From an uncultured Hydrogenophaga sp. (GTDB taxonomy: Bacteria > Pseudomonadota > Gammaproteobacteria > Burkholderiales > Burkholderiaceae_C): DNA of 35,678 nt. The stretch is taken from contig NZ_OY288144.1 of the NCBI RefSeq assembly GCF_958439165.1, positions 1 to 35,678 of the forward strand. Reading direction: 5' to 3'. Under the pieces are notes generated by a model. The model had not been told where the DNA came from. It did no database searches and saw nothing but the letters and a program-made list of their open reading frames with translations. This document shows positions 1-6,762 of this stretch, one piece after another. A program made the translations under genes and the position numbers. Every line of letters begins with the position of its first letter. Position 1 is the stretch's first letter.

Positions 1-1
1 G

Positions 2-658
2 GTGGTTTACCACGGTGCCTTTCTGGTCTACCAGCGCGCGGGCTTCAACCCGCTGGCCAATCCGGTGGCCATCGCGGTGCTGGTGCTGGCCACCCTGCTG
101 TGGGTCACGGGCACGCCCTACGCCACCTATTTCGAGGGTGCGCAGTTCGTGCACTTCCTGCTCGGCCCGGCCACCGTGGCGCTGGCGGTGCCGCTTTACG
201 AGCAGCTGCCGCGCCTGCGCCGGCTGTGGCTGCCGCTGCTCGGGGCGCTGGTGGCCGGCTCGGTCGCGGCGGCGGTGAGCGCGGTGCTGGTGGGCTGGGC
301 GCTGGGCGCATCGCGCGCCACGCTGGCCTCGCTCGCGCCCAAGTCGGTCACCTCGCCGGTGGCCATGGGCATTGCCGAGAAGATCGGCGGCATCCCGTCG
401 CTCACGGCGGTGCTGGTGGCGGCCACCGGCATCATCGGCGCGGCCAGTGCGCGCAGCCTGTTCAATGCCATGCGCATCAACGACCCTACCGTGCGGGGCT
501 TTGCCCTGGGCACTGCAGCGCACGGCATCGGCACCGCGCGGGCGTTTCAGGTGAGCGACGAGATGGGCGCCTTTGCCGGTCTGGCCATGGGTCTGAGCGC
601 GCTGTTCAGTGCGGTGGCGCTGCCGCTGCTCGGCGGCCTGCTGCTGCGCTGGCTCTGA
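2..658 (+). CDS. LrgB/CidB family membrane protein (5' end outside window)
   Basis: This is the C-terminal 218 residues or so of an LrgB-type protein, a multi-spanning inner-membrane protein. The family is usually about 230 residues, so only a short N-terminal piece appears to be missing. Hydrophobic segments run almost the full length. The family hallmarks are visible: SVTSPVAMGIAEKIGG near residue 115 and the glycine-rich ALGTAAHGIGTARA near residue 170. LrgB proteins are usually paired with a small LrgA/CidA holin-like partner, which would lie just upstream, outside the window. In other bacteria the pair is linked to murein hydrolase control or to export of glycolate or pyruvate; the role here cannot be decided. 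The gene is convergent with the peroxidase gene, only 9 nt away, and I see no terminator between them. Confidence 0.85.
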   Translation: MVYHGAFLVYQRAGFNPLANPVAIAVLVLATLLWVTGTPYATYFEGAQFVHFLLGPATVALAVPLYEQLPRLRRLWLPLLGALVAGSVAAAVSAVLVGWALGASRATLASLAPKSVTSPVAMGIAEKIGGIPSLTAVLVAATGIIGAASARSLFNAMRINDPTVRGFALGTAAHGIGTARAFQVSDEMGAFAGLAMGLSALFSAVALPLLGGLLLRWL

Positions 659-667
659 GGAGTCGCC

Positions 668-1153
668 TTAGCCGGCCAGGGCGGCTTCGATGTCGCTGGC
701 CAGCTTGGCCGGTGCGTCCTGCGGCGCGTAACGGCGGATCACCTGCCCATCGCGCCCGACCAGGAACTTGGTGAAGTTCCATTTGATGGCCTTGCTGCCC
801 AGCAGGCCAGGCGCCTCGGCAGTGAGCCAGCGGTACAGCGGGTGGGCATCGCCACCATTGACGTCGATCTTGGCCATCATGGGAAAGCTCACCCCGAAGT
901 TGCGCTGGCAGAAGGTGGCGATCTCCTCGTTGCTGCCCGGGTCCTGGCCACCGAACTGGTTGCAGGGAAAGCCCAGCACCACCAGGCCGCGCTCGCCGTA
1001 GGTGCGGTGCAGCTCTTCCAGGCCGCCGAACTGCGGCGTGAAGCCGCAGGCGCTCGCCGTGTTGACGATCAGCAGGGGCTTGCCCTCGAACTCGCGCAGC
1101 GAGACGGTGCGGCCGTCGATGGCGGTGGCTTCGAAGTCGTGGATGGTGGGCAT
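668..1153 (-). CDS. Glutathione/thiol peroxidase (GPx family)
   Basis: The 161-residue product reduces peroxides with glutathione or, more likely in bacteria, thioredoxin. The peroxidatic cysteine is Cys36 in NTASACGFTPQF. The tetrad glutamine is in NQFGGQDPG (Gln70) and the tryptophan in IKWNFTKFLV. Cys82 in TFCQRNF sits where thioredoxin-dependent (2-Cys) members such as yeast Gpx3 carry the resolving cysteine, so thioredoxin is the probable reductant. There is no signal peptide, so the protein should be cytoplasmic. The start was placed at MPTIHDF because the fold begins there. The frame stays open upstream, but that extension has no family similarity and would run through the intergenic region. 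The gene is divergent from the receiver-like gene. Confidence 0.93.
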   Translation of the reverse strand: MPTIHDFEATAIDGRTVSLREFEGKPLLIVNTASACGFTPQFGGLEELHRTYGERGLVVLGFPCNQFGGQDPGSNEEIATFCQRNFGVSFPMMAKIDVNGGDAHPLYRWLTAEAPGLLGSKAIKWNFTKFLVGRDGQVIRRYAPQDAPAKLASDIEAALAG

Positions 1154-1237
1154 GGACAGTCTCCGGGTGTGTGGTGCGCGCGCGCCGTCAGGGCGCAGAA
1201 AAAGCAGTCCATCGTAGTAGCGGGCGGCCGGGCGCGG

Positions 1238-1290
1238 CATACTCCCCGGAGATTGTTTGGCGACCTCCAGGGTCGCCCACACCAGGGAGA
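1238..1290 (+). promoter_or_regulatory. Leader of the receiver-like gene: -10-like hexamer, hairpin, Shine-Dalgarno
   Basis: A CATACT hexamer at 1238-1243 resembles a -10 element. Downstream is a perfect 7-bp hairpin (GGCGACC at 1259-1265, GGTCGCC at 1271-1277, loop TCCAG), then a Shine-Dalgarno AGGGAG at 1284-1289, seven bases before the GTG start. The SD decides the start codon. The hairpin lies just upstream of the SD and could tune translation. No convincing -35 was found. Confidence 0.35.
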
Positions 1291-1296
1291 CATTCC

Positions 1297-2169
1297 GTGC
1301 AGGCTCAGTACACCGTGGCGCTGGTGGGGTTTCCCCCTGCCGAGGTGGCCACGCTGTCATCTTTCTTCCGTCTGGCTGCTCGCCGGCCGCCCGCCTATGT
1401 GGTGCAGGACGAGCCGCGCACAGCGGATCTGCTGCTGGTGAACGCCGACCATCCGCGCGCCATTGCTGCGGTGCAGCGTGCCGCACTGCCGGCCCGGGTG
1501 ATGCTGATCGGTCTGTCGGACGGCGGATCGGGCTGGCCCCTGCAGCAGCGCCCGGTGCGTCTGGTCCCGCTGCTCTCGGCACTGGACCGGGTCATGGTTC
1601 CGCCCCCGCCGGCGCCCCCGCCCCCGCCGTCGATACCCGAGCCGCGGCGCGATTTCGCCAGCACCGACGTCATGCCGCACCGGGAGTTCGCCTCCACCGA
1701 CGTCATGCCGCCGCAGGCGCTGCAGTCGCGTTTTCATCCGCAGAGCCGCGTCATGACCGATGTGCCCCGGGGGGAGGCTTTGCTGGTCGCCCAGAGCCTG
1801 GTGGAGGGCCGCATCCTGCTCAAGCGCTTCCGTCAGTACGGACTGGCCATGGACTGGTGCCGCGAACCGCAGCAGGCCCAGGCCATGATGGCGGCGCACC
1901 CCTACAGGCTGGTGGTGATCGACCGGGTGCAGGGCGAACCCGACGGCTTGTCGCTGTGCCGCCAGGCCAAGCAGCGCCGTCCGGACGCGCCGGTGGTGGT
2001 GATGTTCGCCACCACGACCGGCAGCATGGAGCGCATGAAGGCCGGTCTGGCCGGTGCCGACGCCTACCTCTCGCGGTCGGTCTCCGAAGGCGAGCTGCAC
2101 CGGCTCCTGGTGCGCCACGACCTGGCCGAGGAGGGTGGCTTTCAGGCCACCAATTTCGGGGAGTTCTGA
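1297..2169 (+). CDS. Degenerate receiver (response-regulator-like) protein with proline-rich linker
   Basis: The product has 290 residues and starts at GTG with a good SD. Residues 1-100 look like a weak alpha/beta domain (YTVALVGFPPAEVATL, then ADLLLVNAD) and may be a second, more decayed receiver. Next come a proline run (about residues 101-112) and two 11-residue repeats with the core FASTDVMP (from residues 119 and 130). The C-terminal 120 residues follow the receiver pattern: Asp209 in LVVIDRVQGEPDGLS at the phosphorylation position, VVVMFATTT, and AGADAYLSRSV. The acidic pair expected near the domain start is absent (ALLVAQSLVEGR), and the usual lysine of the YLTKP-type motif is replaced (YLSRSV). 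Phosphorylation may therefore be lost or unusual. There is no output domain and no kinase nearby. Function unknown. Confidence 0.75.
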   Translation: MQAQYTVALVGFPPAEVATLSSFFRLAARRPPAYVVQDEPRTADLLLVNADHPRAIAAVQRAALPARVMLIGLSDGGSGWPLQQRPVRLVPLLSALDRVMVPPPPAPPPPPSIPEPRRDFASTDVMPHREFASTDVMPPQALQSRFHPQSRVMTDVPRGEALLVAQSLVEGRILLKRFRQYGLAMDWCREPQQAQAMMAAHPYRLVVIDRVQGEPDGLSLCRQAKQRRPDAPVVVMFATTTGSMERMKAGLAGADAYLSRSVSEGELHRLLVRHDLAEEGGFQATNFGEF

Positions 2170-2181
2170 GCCTGCACAGGT

Positions 2182-3465
2182 TCAGCCGTGCAGGTCGTCC
2201 CGGCGGGCGATCTCCAGCAAGCGGTCCAGTTCCACCGCATGGTGCTTCTGGTTGTGCTGGTGCCATTTGGCAATCAGCCACATGGTGCCGGCCACCAGCA
2301 CGCCGAAGGCGGTGATGGCGGCAAACGCCGACCAGCCCAGTCCGGTGGACAGGGCGTACAGGGCGCCCAGGCCCAGGATGCAGGCCTGCTCGTTGAAGTT
2401 CTGCACCGCGATCGAGCGGCCGGCCCCCATCAGGTTGTGACCCCGGTGCTGCAGCAGCGCGTTCATCGGCACCACCAGGAAGCCGCCCAGGCCGCCCAGC
2501 AGCACCAGGAAGGGCGCGGCCACCCAGACGTTGTCGATGAAGTTCATCAGGATCACCAGCAGGCCCATGCCGATGCCCAGCGGCATGACGCGGGTGGCCT
2601 GGTCCAGCCGCATCTTCATGGAGGCGATCACGGCGCCCACGGCAGTGCCGATGGCCACCACGCCCACCAGACCCGAGGCCTGGGTGGTGCCATAGCCCAG
2701 GGCCGCGGAAGCCCAGGCCAGCACGATGTAGCGCAGGTTGCCGCTCACGCCCCAGAACAGGGTGGTGGTGGCCAGCGAGATCTGGCCGAGCCGGTCGCGC
2801 CACAGGCGGGTGTTGCAGCGCCAGAAGTCCGGCAGCAGGGCCATCGGGTTGGTCGGCATCGGACGCGGTGTCACGCCGGTCAGGGGAATGCGCAGGTTGA
2901 AGATGGCCGCCGCCGCATAGACGAACACCAGCACCGCGATGGCCGCCTCGGCCGGCCGGTCGATGTGGGTGTCGACCAGGGGCAGGTTGACCGACAGCAG
3001 CAGGCTGGAGAGCATCGGCCCCACCAGCTGGCCGCCCAGCAGCACGCCCAGGATGATGGAGGCGATGGTCAGGCCTTCGATCCAGCCGTTGGCCTTGACC
3101 AGCTGCGACGGTGGCAGCAGTTCGGTGAGGATGCCGTACTTGGCCGGCGAATAGGCCGCAGCGCCCAGGCCGACCACGGTGTAGGCCAGCAGCGGGTGGG
3201 TGCCGAAGAGCATCAGCAGGCAGCCCACGATCTTGATGGCGTTGCTGATGAACATCACCTGGCCCTTGGGCCTGGCATCGGCAAAAGCGCCCACGAAGGG
3301 CGCCAGCACCACATAGAAGAATGCAAACAGCGGCACCAGTGCAGCGCTCTGCCACTCGGGAGCCTGGCGGGATCTCAGCAGCTCGATGGCCGCCACGAAC
3401 AGCGCGTTGTCAGCCAGGGAGCTGAAGAACTGCGCCGTCATGATGGTGTAGAAGCCGCGCTTCAT
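2182..3465 (-). CDS. lplT: Lysophospholipid transporter LplT (MFS)
   Basis: This 427-residue major-facilitator protein should flip lysophospholipids inward across the inner membrane for re-acylation. The N-terminus MKRGFYTIMTAQFFSSLADNA, with its first helix, is typical of LplT. AFADARPKGQVMFISN corresponds to the loop between helices 2 and 3. About twelve hydrophobic segments are readable. The Aas or PlsC acyltransferase that often partners LplT is not beside it. It is divergent from alr, an arrangement I associate with this bacterial group, and convergent with the receiver-like gene with 12 nt between stops. The start was chosen because the family N-terminus begins exactly at this ATG. Confidence 0.9.
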   Translation of the reverse strand: MKRGFYTIMTAQFFSSLADNALFVAAIELLRSRQAPEWQSAALVPLFAFFYVVLAPFVGAFADARPKGQVMFISNAIKIVGCLLMLFGTHPLLAYTVVGLGAAAYSPAKYGILTELLPPSQLVKANGWIEGLTIASIILGVLLGGQLVGPMLSSLLLSVNLPLVDTHIDRPAEAAIAVLVFVYAAAAIFNLRIPLTGVTPRPMPTNPMALLPDFWRCNTRLWRDRLGQISLATTTLFWGVSGNLRYIVLAWASAALGYGTTQASGLVGVVAIGTAVGAVIASMKMRLDQATRVMPLGIGMGLLVILMNFIDNVWVAAPFLVLLGGLGGFLVVPMNALLQHRGHNLMGAGRSIAVQNFNEQACILGLGALYALSTGLGWSAFAAITAFGVLVAGTMWLIAKWHQHNQKHHAVELDRLLEIARRDDLHG

Positions 3466-3532
3466 GGCGATGATTTCATGTGTCGTGTCCGCGGCTGGGG
3501 ACGGCGCCCACCGGTCTGGGCCGGTGTTTTAT

Positions 3533-3585
3533 GCCACAGTGTGGCAAGCGATTCGAGTGTCTCCGGATGTATCCGGGGGTTATAG
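3533..3585. promoter_or_regulatory. lplT/alr divergent promoter region with 13-bp palindrome
   Basis: The 170-nt gap between lplT and alr contains a perfect palindrome, GCCACA-G-TGTGGC, at 3533-3545, a candidate operator. A GTTATAG stretch at 3579-3585 reads as a -10-like hexamer on both strands (TTATAG plus, TATAAC minus). No good -35 was found for either direction, so the promoter assignment is weak. The palindrome itself is seen directly. Confidence 0.35.
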
Positions 3586-3635
3586 CACGGCCATTTCACG
3601 CGGCCCTTCCGCGCTGCCACCCCGCCCGCCGACCC

Positions 3636-4757
3636 ATGCCCCGTCCCATTTCAGCCACCATCCACACCGCCGCCCTGCGGCACAACCTGCAACGGGCCCG
3701 TGACTGTGCCCCTGACGCCCGCGTCTGGGCGGTGGTCAAGGCCAATGCTTACGGGCACGGCATCGAGAACGCGTTCGATGCCCTGCGCGGGGCCGACGGC
3801 TTTGCCCTGCTGGACCTGAACGAGGCCGAGCGCATCCGGGCGCTGGGCTGGCGCGGCCCGGTGCTGCTGCTCGAAGGCGTGTTCGACCCGCGCGACCTGG
3901 AGCTGTGTTCGCGCCTGGGTCTGTGGCATGCGGTGCACTGCACCGAGCAGATCGACTGGCTGGCCGCGCACAAGACGCAGGCGCCGCACCGGGTGTTCCT
4001 CAAGCTGAACTCCGGCATGAACCGGCTGGGTTTCACGCCAGACGCCTTCCGCAGCGCCTGGACCCGCCTGAACGCGCTGCCGCAGGTGGACGAGATCTCG
4101 CTCATGACCCACTTCAGCGACGCCGACGGTCCACGCGGCATCGACCACCAGGTCGCGCTGTTCGAACGGATCACGGCCGACCTGCCCGGCGAGCGCACGC
4201 TGTGCAACAGCGCGGCCATCCTGCGCCATGCGGCCCGGCCGCTGCGCGGCGAAGGCGTGCAGACGCTGGCGGCCGACTGGGTGCGCGAAGGCATTTCGCT
4301 GTACGGCGGTGCTCCGGATCACCCGGAGCACACGGCAGCCCACTGGAACCTGCAGCCGGCCATGACGCTGGCCAGCCGCGTCATCGGCGTGCAGCAGCTG
4401 CAGGCCGGCGACACCGTCGGCTACGGCTCGACCTTCACTGCCGGGCAGCCCATGCGCATCGGCGTGGTGGCCTGCGGTTATGCCGACGGCTATCCCCGCC
4501 ACGCCCCCACCGGCACGCCGGTGCTGATCGACGGGCAGCGCACGCGCATCGTGGGCCGGGTCAGCATGGACATGATCACCGTGGACCTGACGGGCCTGGA
4601 GGCCGCCGGCATCGGCAGCGAGGTCGTGCTCTGGGGCCGCAGCCAGGTGCGCACGGACGCCGTGCTCACCGCCGACGAGGTGGCCATGTCGGCCGGCACC
4701 ATCTCCTACGAACTCACCTGCGGCGTGGCGCGGCGGGTGCCGTTCGTGGTGGACTGA
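3636..4757 (+). CDS. alr: Alanine racemase
   Basis: This 373-residue PLP enzyme interconverts L- and D-alanine, supplying D-Ala for peptidoglycan or, if it is the catabolic DadX type, degrading D-Ala. The PLP lysine is Lys35 in AVVKANAYGHG. The catalytic tyrosine of the second domain is about residue 282 in ACGYADGYPR. MTHFSDAD and the C-terminal GRVSMDMITVD are also family motifs. The start was placed at MPRPISATIHTAAL, where the barrel begins; a longer frame upstream would run through the promoter region. There is no dadA gene beside it, which mildly favours the biosynthetic name. It is convergent with the glycosyltransferase gene, with 9 nt between them. Confidence 0.95.
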   Translation: MPRPISATIHTAALRHNLQRARDCAPDARVWAVVKANAYGHGIENAFDALRGADGFALLDLNEAERIRALGWRGPVLLLEGVFDPRDLELCSRLGLWHAVHCTEQIDWLAAHKTQAPHRVFLKLNSGMNRLGFTPDAFRSAWTRLNALPQVDEISLMTHFSDADGPRGIDHQVALFERITADLPGERTLCNSAAILRHAARPLRGEGVQTLAADWVREGISLYGGAPDHPEHTAAHWNLQPAMTLASRVIGVQQLQAGDTVGYGSTFTAGQPMRIGVVACGYADGYPRHAPTGTPVLIDGQRTRIVGRVSMDMITVDLTGLEAAGIGSEVVLWGRSQVRTDAVLTADEVAMSAGTISYELTCGVARRVPFVVD

Positions 4758-4766
4758 CCCCGGAGT

Positions 4767-6341
4767 TCAGCGCCCGACCGGCCTTCCCGGTGCGCAGTCG
4801 GCAAAGCCGTAACGCTCGCAGAACGGGTTGCCCAGCACCGGCAGCCAGGCCGGTATGCCGTGGAACTCGCGGGCCACCTGGGCCAGCACCTGGTCGCGGA
4901 AGGGCTGGAAGCGGAAACCCTGGCCGTCGACCACCCAGAAGTCCACGCCCCGCAGCGTCAGGCGCTTGACCGAGAGGCTCTCGAAGTACGGTTCGAAGTC
5001 GGCGCGGGCCGGCTCGTCGTACAGGAACACGCGGATGGGCTGGCCGTCGTACCGGCGGAAGTCGATGATCTGGTCGTCCTGCCGGGCGTGGTGGCGGCCC
5101 GGGCCGAACACCGGCACATACCGGCCATGGTGGTAGGCCAGCATGGCGGCCGGGTTGTAGGTGCGGGCCATCAGGGTGGCACCGGCCGGCAGGTCGGCCT
5201 GCAGCGCCGCGACGATGGCCGGGGTCTCGCGCAGGAACACCGCGCGGTCGTACAGCCGGTCCAGCGGTGCGTGGGTCCACCAGGCCAGCGGCGCCCAGGC
5301 GATCAGGCCCACGGCCAGCAGGTGCGGCACCGACAGGGCCAGCGTGGCCCACCAGGACTTCTTCAAGGCCGGGGCCGACAGCCGCAGGCCGGCCCAGACC
5401 ACGAACACCGGCACGAAGCCCAGCACCCAGTGCAGGCCCACGGTGCGGCGCAGGCTGACCAGCAGGAACAGCGCCAGCGGGAACATCCACAACACCGCCG
5501 CGACCTTCAGCACGCGGGGCGAGACGCCGTCGCCGCCTCGCGCGCGCAGCCCTTGCCACAGCAGCCAGGGTGTCAGCAGGTAGGCCGCCATGCCCAGGTA
5601 GGTGGCCACGGTGCGCCACGATCCGGTCGAGCCTTCGTTGCGGTTGAAGACGTTGAACATCACGTTGCTCCAGCCGTGGAAGGCATTGAAGCCGATGTTC
5701 AGCGCGATGCCGGGCAGGGCGCCGGCGAACACCACGAAGGGCGCCCAGGCCCGCTCGCGCCGCCAGCCCCAGGCGTGGGCCGCATAGGCAAAGCCCAGCA
5801 GGGCCGCGAAGTATTTGGACAGGAACGCCAGGCCCAGCAGCACGCCGCACAGCAGGTACCAGCGGGCCGATCCGGTGGCGGCGGCGTCGGCCCGGAAGTA
5901 GGCCCAGACCGACAGTGCCATGAACAGGATCAGGGGCGTGTCGGTGGTCACCAGCACGAACATCCAGCTCCAGGGCAGCACCAGGTAGACCGCCCCGGCC
6001 AGCCAGGCGCTGCTCTCGCGCGAGGCGGGCAGGTGGCGGCGCAGCACGTCGACGATGCCCAGCGCGATCAGGCTGGTGACCAGCAAGGTGGCGCTGCGCA
6101 GCGCCAGCGGGGAATCACCGGCCAGCCGCAGCAGCGCGATCAGCCAGCCCACCATGGGCGGGTGGTCCGAATAACCCCAGGCCGGGAACACGCCCCACTG
6201 GTAGAAGAAGGCCTCGTCCCCGCTCATGGGGAAGGTGGCGGCCAGCCAGACCTTGAGCAGCAGCGTGCCGATGAAGGTGGCCGCGAACAGCCGCCGGGCA
6301 GCGCTCAGGTGGGTGTCGTTCAGGAACATGGGAGCATTCAT
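4767..6341 (-). CDS. ArnT-like glycosyltransferase, GT39 family
   Basis: The 524-residue integral membrane protein has about ten to twelve hydrophobic segments and a C-terminal soluble part, as in ArnT and PMT-type GT39 enzymes. These use a polyprenyl-phosphate-linked sugar on the periplasmic side. The catalytic acidic pair of the first periplasmic loop is visible as SGDEAFFYQWG (about residues 40-50), followed by GYSDHPPMVGW, the DHPP motif typical of this family. It is the last gene of a three-gene unit, 22 nt behind the ArnE-like transporter. The arn pathway enzymes (ArnA, B, C, D) are absent here, so 4-amino-arabinose is not the obvious donor. The neighbouring UbiA points to a phosphoribose-derived pentose. 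The acceptor is unknown: lipid A, a glycan or a protein are all possible. Confidence 0.85.
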   Translation of the reverse strand: MNAPMFLNDTHLSAARRLFAATFIGTLLLKVWLAATFPMSGDEAFFYQWGVFPAWGYSDHPPMVGWLIALLRLAGDSPLALRSATLLVTSLIALGIVDVLRRHLPASRESSAWLAGAVYLVLPWSWMFVLVTTDTPLILFMALSVWAYFRADAAATGSARWYLLCGVLLGLAFLSKYFAALLGFAYAAHAWGWRRERAWAPFVVFAGALPGIALNIGFNAFHGWSNVMFNVFNRNEGSTGSWRTVATYLGMAAYLLTPWLLWQGLRARGGDGVSPRVLKVAAVLWMFPLALFLLVSLRRTVGLHWVLGFVPVFVVWAGLRLSAPALKKSWWATLALSVPHLLAVGLIAWAPLAWWTHAPLDRLYDRAVFLRETPAIVAALQADLPAGATLMARTYNPAAMLAYHHGRYVPVFGPGRHHARQDDQIIDFRRYDGQPIRVFLYDEPARADFEPYFESLSVKRLTLRGVDFWVVDGQGFRFQPFRDQVLAQVAREFHGIPAWLPVLGNPFCERYGFADCAPGRPVGR

Positions 6342-6363
6342 TCAGGGGCTGCGGAGCCGCCGT

Positions 6364-6732
6364 TCAGGCGTCCAGCGCCAGCAGCCAGACGCCCGCCACG
6401 ATCAGCCCGCAGCCGGCGACCCGGGTCCAGGACAGGGGCTCGCCCAGCCACACCACGCCCAGCGCCAGCGTCACCACGAAGCCCAGGCTCACCAGCGGGT
6501 AGGCCAGGCTCACGTCCAGGCGGGAGAGCACCCACAGCCAGAGCACGGCGCTGGCCCCGTACAGGCCCAGGCCGAGCCAGACCAGCGGGCTGGAGAGCGC
6601 ATGCAGGTAGGTGCCGGCCACGTCGGTGCCGGCCGACCCTGCTCCGGCGGACATGCCGCGCTTCATGACCAGCTGTGCGGCCGACGACAGCAGCACGCAG
6701 AACACGGCCAGGGACAGGGCAAGGGTCTTCAT
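6364..6732 (-). CDS. ArnE/EmrE-like small membrane transporter (EamA/DMT), probable lipid-sugar flippase subunit
   Basis: The 122-residue product has four predicted transmembrane helices. The first contains the SSAAQLVMKRGM pattern typical of small DMT/EamA proteins, and YPLVSLGFVVTLALGVVWLGE lies in the third helix region. Its size and position match ArnE/ArnF subunits, which move undecaprenyl-phosphate-linked aminoarabinose across the inner membrane. Only one such gene is present, so it would act as a homodimer, unlike the ArnE-ArnF heterodimer. It is flanked by a UbiA-type lipid-sugar synthase upstream (30 nt) and a GT39 transferase downstream (22 nt), all on one strand. This strongly suggests a flippase between synthesis and use of the lipid-linked sugar. 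A small-molecule exporter is the alternative. Confidence 0.8.
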   Translation of the reverse strand: MKTLALSLAVFCVLLSSAAQLVMKRGMSAGAGSAGTDVAGTYLHALSSPLVWLGLGLYGASAVLWLWVLSRLDVSLAYPLVSLGFVVTLALGVVWLGEPLSWTRVAGCGLIVAGVWLLALDA

Positions 6733-6762
6733 GGTCAGGCTCCGGACAACGGGATCGGCGCT

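Noticed and set aside
4860..6668. Long open plus-strand frame (about 600 codons) opposite the GT39 gene
   Set aside because: Its translation is rich in Gln, His, Gly and Arg with no domain pattern. The minus strand encodes clear membrane proteins, so this is an antisense shadow of high-GC coding DNA.
4767..6732. Full arn (aminoarabinose) operon
   Set aside because: Only ArnT-like and ArnE-like proteins are present; ArnA, B, C and D are absent and a UbiA enzyme takes their place.
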